Positions 25,680 to 34,501 of a stretch of DNA of 64,000 nucleotides are shown here, one piece after another. Source of the stretch: WHUA01 sp963711215 (GTDB lineage: Bacteria > Pseudomonadota > Alphaproteobacteria > UBA8366); assembly GCA_963711215.1 (NCBI GenBank), contig CAVQDH010000013.1, positions 124,001 through 188,000 on the forward strand. The letters are read 5' to 3'. A program made the translations under genes and the position numbers. The notes under the pieces are model-generated. The model saw only the letters and a program-made list of their open reading frames with translations, had not been told where the DNA came from and did no database searches. Within the stretch, counting starts at the first letter, position 1. Every line of letters begins with the position of its first letter.

Positions 25680-27444
25680 ATGAAGATACGATTTTCCGGA
25701 GAGACGTTCGACGTGCCGCCGCCGGTTCCCGCGGCGGGCGAGATCGTCATTGCCGTCGAGCGGTATATACCCGTCGACCTGCCGCATTCCGAGCCCGCTC
25801 CCTTCCTGAGGGTTTCGCTGCTCAATCTCCGTAAGGTGCTGTTTTTTCTCTTCCGCGAAGGGATCTCGCTGACCCTGGCGAAGATTCGCGCGATATCGTC
25901 GCATTCGAAATTGGGCGAAAGCCGCGCGCTTGTCGTCGCCCTGGGCAGGGACACGGCGACCGGCCGGCCCGCCATCGCGCTCGGCGGCCAGGATTGCCCC
26001 TACGCCGGGCAGCTCTGCTTCCCGCGCTCGCTGGCGGCGGTGTCGGAGGAGGGGGCCGGCGACCGCGACGCGGACGCGGCGGCGCTTCTCGCCTATTGCG
26101 CGGCCAATCCGGATATCGCCGCCGGCCTCAGCAACTGGTCGCGCTTCTCGGGCCGGCAACCGGCGGTGACCTTGGTCGAGGTGTTGGCGGAAGGCCGGCG
26201 GCTGCTGGACGCAGGCGCGGCGCCCGTGCTCTCGAACGCCGTGACGGTCGAATTCCAGCGTACGGCGGCGCCGGCCGAGGTGAAGCGGCCGATCGCCGGC
26301 AGCCGGAGCGCGCTGTTCATGGCAGGCGCGGGGAAGTATCCCTGCGCCTACGCACTGCCGGTCTTCGCCCGGGCCGGCATTCCCTTCGACACGGTGATCG
26401 ATCTCAATCCGGCGCGCGCCGCGCGCGTCGCGCAGCGGTTCGGCTTCGCCAACGCCGACACGGACGCGGCGCGCGGCTTGCAGCGCCTGTCCGAGTACGA
26501 AGCGCCGATGCTGCTGATCGCGACCTACCACGCCACCCATCTCGAGATCGCGGAGCTGGCGCTGTCGATCAATCCGGCGACGCGGATCATGCTCGAGAAG
26601 CCGCCGGTCGCGACGATCGAGCAACTGCACCGCCTCGACCGGCTGCGTCGCGGCGGCGCCTATATCGAGATCGGCTACAACCGGCGGCATCCCGACATGA
26701 TTACCCAGGCGCGCGACCGGCTGGCGAGCGAGGACGGTCCCATCGTCATGACCGCCATCGTCAAGGTGCCGCGGATCCCGCCGTCGCACTGGTATTTCTG
26801 GCCGTCGCAGGGGACGCGCGTTACCGGCAACGCCTGCCACTGGATCGATCTCGGCCGCTATTTCATTCGGGCCGCGCCGGAGCGCCTGATTCTCATGGGT
26901 CCGCATGGAAGCGACGGCGGACGGCACGATTTCGCTCATCATCTGCTATGCCGACGGGTCGCGCGCTACCATCGTGGTCACCGACAACGGTAATTCGTTG
27001 CGCGGCGTGCAGGAATTCATCGAGCTTCGCCGCGGCGACCTGACCGTGACGATCGACGATTTCCTTCGCGTCCGGGTCGAGGACGGCGCGCGCCGATCGA
27101 TCCGCCGCCGTCTCATCCGGGATAAAGGGCATGACCGGATGTATGCGCGGTTCATCGAAAACGTGCGCGCGGGCCGCGCCGCCGAATATCCCGGCGACGA
27201 CCTGATGGCGACATCGACACAATATCTGCTGGCGAGCGAAGCGCTTCGGGCGGGTAATCCGGTGGCGGCGATCGATCTGCGCCGCGCCGTTCTGGTGGCA
27301 GTCGATCGGGCGGACGCCGGCATGCTCCTGCAGGCGGCGGCGACCTGTAGCCGAGGCTCTCCGTCTCCGCTTTCAGCGGAATCTTTGGAACGCGGGCGTG
27401 CCCTGGCCGTTTATCGGCCGCCATGCATCTATTGCTGCAGCTGA
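25680..27444 (+). CDS. Gfo/Idh/MocA family oxidoreductase with extra N-terminal domain (one frameshift)
   Basis: The first ~205 residues form an unrecognised domain (MKIRFSGETFDVPPPVPAAG, with a helix LRKVLFFLFREGISLTLAKIR and CPYAGQLCFPR). Then a Rossmann domain begins with ALFMAGAGKYPCAY, followed by VIDLNPARAARVAQRFGF, IATYHATHLEIAELAL and MLEKPPVATIEQL (the EKP motif with the catalytic-type Lys). Near 26903 the frame shifts; the substrate domain continues (DGTISLIICYADGSRATI) to 27444. The layout resembles bi-domain oxidoreductases of surface sugar pathways, but the N-terminal part is not a recognisable alcohol dehydrogenase. The last ~40 residues look atypical and could reflect a further shift. 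Confidence 0.65.
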
Positions 27445-27575
27445 TCGTCATCTGCCCGGCCGTTGCGCTCGCCGGCTGGCTGTATTCGCTCTGGGCCGAG
27501 GATGCCGTTACGCGGCCATTCCGGTCCGCCAGCGAACGGGCGACGGAATTCCTGAGCTGGCCGGCGCATCGCTGA
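27423..27575 (+). CDS. Possible small membrane protein
   Basis: 50-codon frame starting MHLLLQLIVICPAVALAGWL with one hydrophobic segment and ending FLSWPAHR. It overlaps the end of the Gfo/Idh frame. There is no clear ribosome binding site and no homology that I recognise, so this may be chance. Confidence 0.25.
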   Translation: MHLLLQLIVICPAVALAGWLYSLWAEDAVTRPFRSASERATEFLSWPAHR

Positions 27576-27615
27576 GCGCGCCTGTCGGCCGCCGTCACGC
27601 ACCGGCGCGCCGTCG

Positions 27616-28002
27616 CTAGCAGCGTTCGGGCTCGAGCGAGCGCAGTTCCCGGATCGCCGCGAAGATTCGCGCCCAGGCGACGAGTGCCGCGCTGTTCTTG
27701 ATGGCCAGCATCTCGATGATGCCGATTTCCGCCAAGTCTTCCGCGTCATGGCCGTACTGGGCGATCAGAAGGCGCGCCCATTTCTGGACTTCGGCGCTGC
27801 TTATGACGCGCAGCCTTCGGCTGATCGCGTCCGTGTCGTTGGATGGGCGGGAAGCCTTTGTGGAATGACGCCTGGATATGGCCGGGTCAATCGACGGCAA
27901 ATTTATTCGTTTCAATGTGAAATCCCCTCTCGAGCAATAAAGACCGCGCTTGAAATGTGCTGCCAACCGACAGCGCCGCGGGCGCTTAGATAACGCATTC
28001 AT
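27616..28002 (-). CDS. Hypothetical protein
   Basis: 128 residues from ATG 28002. The N-terminal 50 residues are basic and poorly ordered. The C-terminus is helical (SSAEVQKWARLLIAQYGHDA, EDLAEIGIIEMLAIKN, WARIFAAIRELRSLEPERC) and resembles small alphaproteobacterial proteins of unknown function; the true start may be internal. Convergent with the Gfo/Idh gene. Confidence 0.5.
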   Translation of the reverse strand: MNALSKRPRRCRLAAHFKRGLYCSRGDFTLKRINLPSIDPAISRRHSTKASRPSNDTDAISRRLRVISSAEVQKWARLLIAQYGHDAEDLAEIGIIEMLAIKNSAALVAWARIFAAIRELRSLEPERC

Positions 28003-28484
28003 TGTCCGGATGTCGTGGTTTGCTCCACGATCTGCGAAGGACGGTCGTATAGCGGATGCGGTAATTGACTTGGTTGATTTGGATCAGCCTGCTTGGCGAC
28101 TGCGTCGTGCATCAGGGGCAGACGCGTCGAGCGTTCCCGGCGGATAGAAGACGGACAGAAAAAGCCCGCCGTCTCTTGGGGGGACGGCGGGCCAGTTCAA
28201 AATGCCTATATCTTCTTCAGCCGGGACGACGACAACGCCCCTCCCAAAGTTGCTGCCTGTTCACGGCAGCGTGAGCAGTATCCTTTCCGCATCGGATGCC
28301 TGTCTACAGACTTTAGGGGGAATGCGGTGCATTTCAATTCCCGTCGTCGCGCGCCGCTCCCCGGCGCGCAGCACCGCATGCCACGGAGCAGCCGTCCGGA
28401 CCGCATGACGCTTGTCCGGTCGCGCTGCGTGCGGTGGTTGGGATGCGCCCGGAATCGCCTGCGGAATAGGATAATACTGCTACG
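28003..28484. other. Intergenic region with a minus-strand terminator
   Basis: About 480 nt. The only strong element is a minus-strand terminator at 28159-28192. The plus-strand frame running through it into the PAS-like gene is not coding-like. On the minus strand, just before the terminator, a 28-codon frame (starting MRKGYCSRCREQAA) ends at 28206 and might be a small gene. Confidence 0.35.
28159..28192 (-). terminator. Intrinsic terminator on the minus strand
   Basis: Perfect 10-bp stem (GCCCGCCGTC at 28164-28173 with GACGGCGGGC at 28183-28192) followed on the minus strand by UUUUU (28159-28163). No known minus-strand gene ends here, which suggests an unannotated short transcript coming from the right. 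Confidence 0.75.
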
Positions 28485-28515
28485 AACGGACAATGGTCCG
28501 TTGTATAACGCGGCG

Positions 28516-28995
28516 ATGAATACGCTTCTCGTCGGCAATATTCCCGTGGACTGCCATCCCAAGGTGCGGGCGTTGGCGCAATATTGGATGTCGATTCATC
28601 CGGCGAAGGGGCTTCCCGGCCGCCGGCATTTCGAGCCGTGCGACATTCCGACACTGTTGCCGAGCCTCTATCTGGTCGATGTCTGCCCGCAAAGCGCCAA
28701 TCTCACCTTCCGTCTCATGGGAACGGGGCTGGCCGCCTTGTTCGACCGCGATTTTACCGGTCAGCCTTTCGAAAGCGCCTATGACAGCGGCAAACAGTCG
28801 AATTCCTACCGCGACATCCGAGAGATGATCGGCGACCGGCAGCCGCGCTGGCGCAAGGCGCCCGGCTATTTCATGGAAGGGCGCGACCACCTGACGCTCG
28901 AGCGGGTCGTGCTGCCGCTCGCCGGCGACGGCAAGACCATCGATATCGTGCTCGGCATGATCCTGGCGCACACCGCCGACGGCCGGCTCGTGTAG
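28516..28995 (+). CDS. PAS-like domain protein, tandem copy 1
   Basis: 159 residues, PAS_5-like small protein: HPKVRALAQYWMSIHPAKGL, DIPTLLPSLYLVDV, LTFRLMGTGLAALFDRDFTG, LERVVLPLAGDG, VLGMILAHTADGR. Proteins of this type are single-domain sensors of unknown ligand, common in Rhodospirillales. ATG 28516 is preceded by a dyad (28485-28502) and the motif CGTTGTATA rather than a recognisable Shine-Dalgarno. A paralog follows 65 nt downstream. Confidence 0.7.
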   Translation: MNTLLVGNIPVDCHPKVRALAQYWMSIHPAKGLPGRRHFEPCDIPTLLPSLYLVDVCPQSANLTFRLMGTGLAALFDRDFTGQPFESAYDSGKQSNSYRDIREMIGDRQPRWRKAPGYFMEGRDHLTLERVVLPLAGDGKTIDIVLGMILAHTADGRLV

Positions 28996-29060
28996 CGCCC
29001 GGGAGCTACGGAAAGATAAAATCTCTACAGCGGTAGCAACGTATCGTTGTATATATCCGC

Positions 29061-29541
29061 ATGAGCACGGGTCTGCCGGGGAATATCGCCAAGGACTGCC
29101 ATCCGAAGGTGCGGGTTTTGGCGGAATATTGGCTGTCGATCCATCCGGCGAAAGGGCTTCCCGGCCGCCAGCATCTCGACCCCTGCGACGTCCCGAGCCT
29201 GCTTTCCAACATCTTTCTGATCGATATCGACGCGCCGGCGCTTCGCTTCACCTGGCGCCTGATGGGCACCGCCTTGGTCAAGATCTTCGGCCGCGATCAT
29301 ACCGGGCTTCCCATGGAAGGCGCCTATCGCGACGGCAAGCGCGCACACGCCTACCAAGCTGTTTGTGCGATCGTCGCGACCAGAGCAGCCGCGTTGGCGG
29401 CGAGCGCCGGCGTCCTTCGCGACGGATCGTGAATACCTGACGATGGAACGCGTCGTCTTTCCGCTGGCGCGGGACGGCGAGGTGGTCGACATGGGGCTCG
29501 GCCTGATCCTCGCCCACCTGCCGAATGGCGAAGTCGTGTAG
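29061..29541 (+). CDS. PAS-like domain protein, tandem copy 2 (one frameshift)
   Basis: Paralog of the preceding gene: HPKVRVLAEYWLSIHPAKGL, CDVPSLLSNIFLIDI, LRFTWRLMGTALVKIFGRDH. A frameshift near 29370 interrupts it; in the next frame QPRWRRAPASFATDREYLTM, ERVVFPLARDG and LILAHLPNGEVV complete the domain to TAG 29539-29541. The corrected length equals copy 1. The upstream dyad CAACGTATCGTTG and CGTTGTATA are shared with copy 1. The 3' end is convergent with phnM. Confidence 0.65.
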
Positions 29542-30756
29542 GGCCCGGTCAAACCGCCAGGACGTCCGCTGCGGGCGGCGCGCTAGGGCGCCATGGCCGA
29601 CGGTTAGCCGGTCGAAGCCGGCGGCGAAGAAGGCGGGCTTGCCGGCGACGAAGGTTCCAGCCACGCGCGGCGCGCCGGCGATGCTGTCGTCGATCAGCAC
29701 GATGTCGGCCCGCGCGCCCGGGCGGAGCGTGCCGCGATCGGGAAGGCCGGCCGCGGCGGCGGGGTTGGCCGAGACCAGCCGCCAGGCCTCGGCGAGATTG
29801 CAGACGCCGTCCTCTTCCAGGCGGAACGGCGCGCCCAGCAGCGCGGGATAGAAATAGTCCGAGCACAGGATGTCGCAGAGCCCGCGCAGGATCAGGTCGA
29901 CCGCGCCGACGAGGCCGATATGACTGCCGCCACGCAGCACGTTGGGCGCCCCCATGACGACGGACGCGCCGGTCGCGCGGGCATGGCGCGCCGTCGCGAT
30001 GTTCTGCGGGAACTCGCAGATCGCGCAGCCGAGCGCCGCGTAGGTGTCGCGCGCTGTCGCCGATTCGTCGTCATGCGACGCCATCGGCACGCCCCGTGCC
30101 CGGGCCGCGCCGCAGATACGGCCGAGGCTGTCCGCGACATCGGGCGCGCGCTCGACGACGTCGGCGAGCAGGTCGGCGAAGGCCGAGAGCGACAGCCCGG
30201 CGCGTTCGGCGGTCGAGGCGAGCGACCGGCCCCGGTCGATCTTGGCCGCCATGCCCGGCGTATGGTCGTTGATGGCGAGAAGGTCAATCTGGCCGGCCGA
30301 CAACCAGTCGATCACCGTCGCCTCGCCGTCGAGATTGTAGGTCTCGTGCCGCAGGTGAAAGCGCGTGTCGCATCCGAGGACGGCGCGCGCCGCCGCCAGC
30401 GCGGCGACGAAGGCCTTGCCGGACTCGCTGCTGCGCAGCCCCGGCTCCCAGGACCATGTCATGGCGTGGAAGGCGGTCGTGATCCCGTTCGCCAGGAGCT
30501 GCCGGTCGGTGTCGAACAGCGCCACGGTAGGATCGATCGTCACGCCCGGGCGCGGCATGAGCTGGCGCTCGAAGGCGTCGCCGTGCAGGTCGACGATGCC
30601 GGGCAGCACCAGCATGCCCTCCGCATCGAGAGCGAGCGCGCCGCGCGGCGCGGGGCCGCCGATCGCGGCAACGACGCCGTCGGCGATCGTCAGCGAGTCC
30701 GCCTCCGGCTCGGCGCCGTCCGTCAGGACGCGCCCATTGTGAATATGCATCATCAT
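29278..30756 (-). CDS. phnM: Alpha-D-ribose 1-methylphosphonate 5-triphosphate diphosphatase
   Basis: Amidohydrolase-fold protein with PGIVDLHGDAFERQLMPRPG (the PhnM signature), HLRHETYN, AINDHTPGM, PMASHDDESAT and MGAPNVLRGGSHIG. It removes pyrophosphate from ribose 1-methylphosphonate 5-triphosphate in C-P lyase phosphonate use. The normal family length (about 380 aa) ends near 29590; beyond about residue 387 the frame continues into sequence lying opposite the PAS-like gene, so a missed base close to 29600 is likely and the real stop may be the TAG at 29583-29585. No other phn gene is in the window. Start: one of three consecutive ATG codons at 30756-30748. Confidence 0.8.
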   Translation of the reverse strand: MMMHIHNGRVLTDGAEPEADSLTIADGVVAAIGGPAPRGALALDAEGMLVLPGIVDLHGDAFERQLMPRPGVTIDPTVALFDTDRQLLANGITTAFHAMTWSWEPGLRSSESGKAFVAALAAARAVLGCDTRFHLRHETYNLDGEATVIDWLSAGQIDLLAINDHTPGMAAKIDRGRSLASTAERAGLSLSAFADLLADVVERAPDVADSLGRICGAARARGVPMASHDDESATARDTYAALGCAICEFPQNIATARHARATGASVVMGAPNVLRGGSHIGLVGAVDLILRGLCDILCSDYFYPALLGAPFRLEEDGVCNLAEAWRLVSANPAAAAGLPDRGTLRPGARADIVLIDDSIAGAPRVAGTFVAGKPAFFAAGFDRLTVGHGALARRPQRTSWRFDRALHDFAIRQVGEDQAEPHVDHLAVPRQRKDDAFHRQVFTIRREGRRRSPPTRLLWSRRSHKQLGRRVRACRRDRRLPWEARYDRGRRS

Positions 30757-31157
30757 GGCGAGGAGGTAGCAGGAGTTGTTTGCGCTTTGATGACGGTTTC
30801 GCGACGGTCCGTTGTCCGGCCCCGGTTTCCGGCGGCGCGGAGCGTTGCGGGCGCAAGATGTGAACGGCCGTGATCAATATTCGGCGGCTCCGACGGCGCG
30901 GCGGACGGTATGTCGCTCTGGTCCGGCGGCGCAACGGCGGCGGAAAAGCGGCTGACGCAAGCGAGGGAATCTTTTGCGCCTGTCGCAATGGAACCGCTCG
31001 CGGCCTATATCCCTCCCTACGCATTGTCCGATGAAACACGGAATTGCCACATTCCGCTCATCGAAAAAGCCGCATTTACTTCGTAGTAGAGGCCGGAACC
31101 AGGGCATCGCCGCGGCGTTTTTTCCAATCAAGTGGATATTCGGAGGCTAGTCTGAGC
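30757..31157. other. Divergent intergenic region
   Basis: About 400 nt between phnM and the mlaC-like gene. A 58-codon plus-strand frame (30909-31085) exists but has no supporting features. No other element was identified. Confidence 0.3.
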
Positions 31158-31841
31158 ATGCGATTTTTCTTTATTTCCAAGATAGCGGCCCTTTCTCCGC
31201 GCGTCGGTCGCGCGGGATGGCTCGACCGTTGGCCGCATGCGCTATTTGCCCTGGTCGCCCTGGCGCTCGTCGCCGTGCCGAGCTCCTTTGCCGCGGCAAA
31301 TGTCGATCCGTCGCAGGCGAAATCGATGATCTCGGACCTGACGCACCAGGCGATCACGATCCTGAAGACCGAGAAGGGGGATATCGATCAGCGCGAGAAC
31401 AAGTTCCGCGCGATCCTGTCCAAGTATTTCGCGATGCAATCGATCAGCCAGACCGTCGCCGGCCAGCATTGGCGGGCGATGTCGCCCAAGCAGAAGGCGG
31501 ATTTCCAGAAATTGTTCAGCGAATGGGTGCTCAAGACCTATTCGCGGCGCTTCGGCGGCTATGAAGGCGAAGACATCTCGGTCGACGATGCGTCCGCCGT
31601 GGGCCATGACAGCGTGCTCGTCAACACGACCGTGAAGGGCCCGAGCCGCAACAACAAGGTCGCATGGCGTGTTCGCCAGAGCGGCAAGGAACAGAACAAG
31701 ATCGTCGACGTTTCCGTCGACGGCGTGAGCATGCTGGTGACGCAGCGCTCCGAGATCGCGTCGATCGTCAAGAACAAGGGCGTTGATGGCATGCTCGAGA
31801 CGCTGCGGGACCACGTACAGAAAGCCGACGCGTCGCGCTGA
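31158..31841 (+). CDS. MlaC/Ttg2D-like phospholipid-binding ABC transporter protein
   Basis: 227 residues from ATG 31158 (GGAGG about 12 nt upstream). N-terminal signal/membrane segment (ALFALVALALVAVPSSFAAA) and an MlaC domain: ENKFRAILSKYFAMQSISQT, WRAMSPKQKADFQKLFSEWV, KIVDVSVDGVSMLVTQRSE, SIVKNKGVDGMLETLRD. MlaC carries phospholipids between outer and inner membrane in the periplasm. The other mla genes are not adjacent, so it is an orphan copy, perhaps linked to the MscS channel gene downstream. Confidence 0.85.
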   Translation: MRFFFISKIAALSPRVGRAGWLDRWPHALFALVALALVAVPSSFAAANVDPSQAKSMISDLTHQAITILKTEKGDIDQRENKFRAILSKYFAMQSISQTVAGQHWRAMSPKQKADFQKLFSEWVLKTYSRRFGGYEGEDISVDDASAVGHDSVLVNTTVKGPSRNNKVAWRVRQSGKEQNKIVDVSVDGVSMLVTQRSEIASIVKNKGVDGMLETLRDHVQKADASR

Positions 31842-31847
31842 AACCCG

Positions 31848-31896
31848 GGGGCGGGGACAGGTCCGTAACCCGCCCCTCGAAGCTCTGGCGGGTTTT
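31848..31896 (+). terminator. Intrinsic terminator with overlapping alternative hairpin
   Basis: AACCCGCC (31867-31874) pairs with GGCGGGTT (31887-31894) and is followed by TT, placed 26 nt after the mlaC-like stop. GGGGCGGG (31848-31855) can instead pair with CCCGCCCC (31869-31876), which would prevent the terminator stem. The two folds are mutually exclusive. Confidence 0.55.
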
Positions 31897-31949
31897 CCGG
31901 CGGTGCGCGCCGCGGCGCACGGCTTTCTTTCTCGATATTTAGACGTATC

Positions 31950-34370
31950 ATGGCGCTGATGCGTCTTCTTTCGTACCGCTCCTCAAGGCAAACGGCGTCG
32001 CCTGGACTCCGTTCCGGCGGCAAGAACAGCCCGAGCGGCCGCTCTGCCGTCCGCGCCTGCCTTGCCGCAGGCTTGTGCGCGTTGGTCTTTGTGCTTGCCG
32101 TCGCCGCGTCGGGTGCCGCGCAGGCGCAGCAGGCCGCGGGCCCGACGCCGGATAAGGCCGCGGCCCAGAAGCTCGATACCAAGGAGCTGCAAGGCCTGGT
32201 CGCGACCCTGAAGGACGACCAGGCGCGCACGAAGTTCGTCCAGCAGCTCGAAGCGCTGCTCCAGGCGCGGCAGGAGCTGCAAGGCGCCGCCGGCGGCGCG
32301 CCGGAAGCGACGTGGCTCTCGTCCTTGTCGGATTACCTCAAGGATACGGTCGGCCAGCTGTTCGCGGTCGGCGCGGCCTTTTCCGATCTGCCCAATCTGG
32401 CCAACCAGCTCGTCGACGGATTCCAGGATCCCGCGACGCGAATGGCCTGGCTCGAAGGGCTGATCAAGATCGTCGTCATTCTGGCGGCCGGCTACGCGGC
32501 GCAGCTGGTCGCCGCCTTCCTGCTGATGAAGCCGCGGCAGGCGATCGTGGCGCGGCATTTCGACGCCGTCTGGCGGCGCGCCGCGCTTGCCCTTCTCTAT
32601 GCGGTGCTCGATTTGCTGCCGCTGGCCGGCTTCGCGGCCGCCGCGCTCGCCGTGGCGCCCCTGACAAATCCCGAAAAGGCGATCCGTCTTGCCGCGCTTG
32701 CCTTGATCAACGCGCGGCTGGCGGCGGGGGTGGTGATGGTCGTCGCCCGTCTCTTCCTGGCCCCGCAAGCGGACAATCTGCGGGCTCTCTCGCTCACCGG
32801 CGAGACGGCCCAATACCTCTATATCTGGGTAGGCCGGATCGCCTATTTGGCGCTGTACGGCTACTTCATTCTCGAGGCATTTCTCCTGCTCGGCCTGTCG
32901 TCGCCGATCCACCGCTTCCTGCTCGATGCGCTGGGATTCGCCGTCGCCGTGCTGTTGATCATCCTGATCCTGCAGAACCGGGACGCGGTGTCGCAGCACA
33001 TTCGGACGCGGCCGGACGAGAAGTCGCCCTTCACGGTCATCCGCCGGCCGCTGGCCTCCGCCTGGCACTTGCTGGCGATCTTCTATGTCGTCGTGCTGTA
33101 CGTCGTCCTGGCGATCCGCGGCAACGCCGGCACGCGCTATATCGTCCAGGGCACCATCCTGACCGCGGTAATCGTGGCGCTTGCCGCGCTGTTCGAGAAT
33201 GCCGTGCGGCGGGCCGTGCACCACGGGCTGACGATCCGCGAAGACCTGCGCGGCCGGTTCCCGGGCCTGCAGACGCGGCTCAACCGCTACACGCTCGCGC
33301 TCGATTACGCGCTGCGCGCCTTCATCTATTTCTCGGCGTTCTTGGCAATTCTCCAGGCCTGGGGCTTCGATGCGCTGGCCTGGATCTTCTCCAACACCGG
33401 CGAGCGGGTGTTCTCCGCACTTGCGAACATCCTCGTGATTTCCATCCTGGCGATTCTCGTTTGGGAGGTCGCGAGCTCCTTCATCGAGCGCCGCCTGTCG
33501 GTCAACTCGGGGGCGCATGCGCCGACGACGCGGGCGCGCACCCTCTTGCCGCTGGCGCAGACGACATTGAAGATCGTCCTGATGGTCCTCGTCGCGATGG
33601 TCGTGCTGTCCGAGGTGGGCGTCAACATCACCCCGCTGCTCGCCGGGGCCGGGGTCGTCGGCGTCGCGGTGGGGTTCGGGTCGCAGAAGCTGGTGCAGGA
33701 TGTGATCACCGGCTGGTTCATCCTGATGGAGGATACGATCGCCGTCGGCGACGTCGCGGAAGTCGCCGGCCATGCCGGGCTCGTCGAGCGGATCAACATC
33801 CGGACGATCCGGCTCCGGGACTTGTCCGGCGTCGTCCACACGGTGCCGTTCAGCGCGGTCTCCTCGGTCAAGAATTTCACCAAGGACTTCTCCTACTACC
33901 TGTTCGACGTGGGCGTCGCCTACCGCGAGGATACGGACGAGGTCGTCAAGGTTCTCTGCGAGATCGACGCCGGCATGCGCGAGGACGAGACTTTCAAGTC
34001 CGATATCCTGGCGCCGCTGGAAATCATCGGCGTCGACCGCTTCGAGGATTCCGCCGTCATCGTCCGCGCCCGCACCATGACCCGGCCGTTGCGCCAGTGG
34101 GCGGTCGGGCGCGAGTTCAACCGCCGCATGAAGAAGGCCTTCGACGAACGGGGCATCGAGATCCCGTTCCCGCATCAGACGATCTATTTCGGCGTCGCCA
34201 AGGACAACACGGCGCCGCCGGCCCATATCCAGCTCGAGCAGAGCCTGTCCGAGGCCTTTGCCGGGCGCAAGCCCGAGCTCGAGAAGGCCGGGGCGGAGAA
34301 GGCCGACGGCGACGCGGACGCCCCGAAGCAGGCGCCGCCGGACGCGCCCCTGACCGGATCGTCGCAGTAG
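31950..34370 (+). CDS. MscS family mechanosensitive ion channel (large, multi-TM)
   Basis: 806 residues. N-terminal signal-like segment (CLAAGLCALVFVLAVAASG), a helical periplasmic part with LDTKELQGLVATLKDDQART, then about 10 membrane segments. The conserved MscS pore and beta domain lies near residues 530-720: LLAGAGVVGVAVGFGSQKLV, TGWFILMEDTIAVGD, VHTVPFSAVSSVKNF. It ends with a charged Ala/Lys/Asp-rich cytoplasmic tail. It resembles the YbdG/MscK-like larger channels that release solutes on osmotic downshock. The gene is intact over 2.4 kb. ATG 31950 or 31959. Confidence 0.85.
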   Translation: MALMRLLSYRSSRQTASPGLRSGGKNSPSGRSAVRACLAAGLCALVFVLAVAASGAAQAQQAAGPTPDKAAAQKLDTKELQGLVATLKDDQARTKFVQQLEALLQARQELQGAAGGAPEATWLSSLSDYLKDTVGQLFAVGAAFSDLPNLANQLVDGFQDPATRMAWLEGLIKIVVILAAGYAAQLVAAFLLMKPRQAIVARHFDAVWRRAALALLYAVLDLLPLAGFAAAALAVAPLTNPEKAIRLAALALINARLAAGVVMVVARLFLAPQADNLRALSLTGETAQYLYIWVGRIAYLALYGYFILEAFLLLGLSSPIHRFLLDALGFAVAVLLIILILQNRDAVSQHIRTRPDEKSPFTVIRRPLASAWHLLAIFYVVVLYVVLAIRGNAGTRYIVQGTILTAVIVALAALFENAVRRAVHHGLTIREDLRGRFPGLQTRLNRYTLALDYALRAFIYFSAFLAILQAWGFDALAWIFSNTGERVFSALANILVISILAILVWEVASSFIERRLSVNSGAHAPTTRARTLLPLAQTTLKIVLMVLVAMVVLSEVGVNITPLLAGAGVVGVAVGFGSQKLVQDVITGWFILMEDTIAVGDVAEVAGHAGLVERINIRTIRLRDLSGVVHTVPFSAVSSVKNFTKDFSYYLFDVGVAYREDTDEVVKVLCEIDAGMREDETFKSDILAPLEIIGVDRFEDSAVIVRARTMTRPLRQWAVGREFNRRMKKAFDERGIEIPFPHQTIYFGVAKDNTAPPAHIQLEQSLSEAFAGRKPELEKAGAEKADGDADAPKQAPPDAPLTGSSQ

Positions 34371-34501
34371 GATTCCCTGGTCATCAAAGGCTTGATGGAT
34401 CGCCCGATCCGCAAGATAGTTGCCGTCGGCGCGGCCGCTACGCAGCGCCCGTCCCGCCGCCAGGGTACGCTTAGAATAACAATCGACCGGGAGAGGTTCC
34501 G

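Noticed and set aside
28093..28515. N-terminal extension of PAS-like copy 1
   Set aside because: The extension is not conserved with copy 2, crosses a minus-strand terminator and has no protein-like features.
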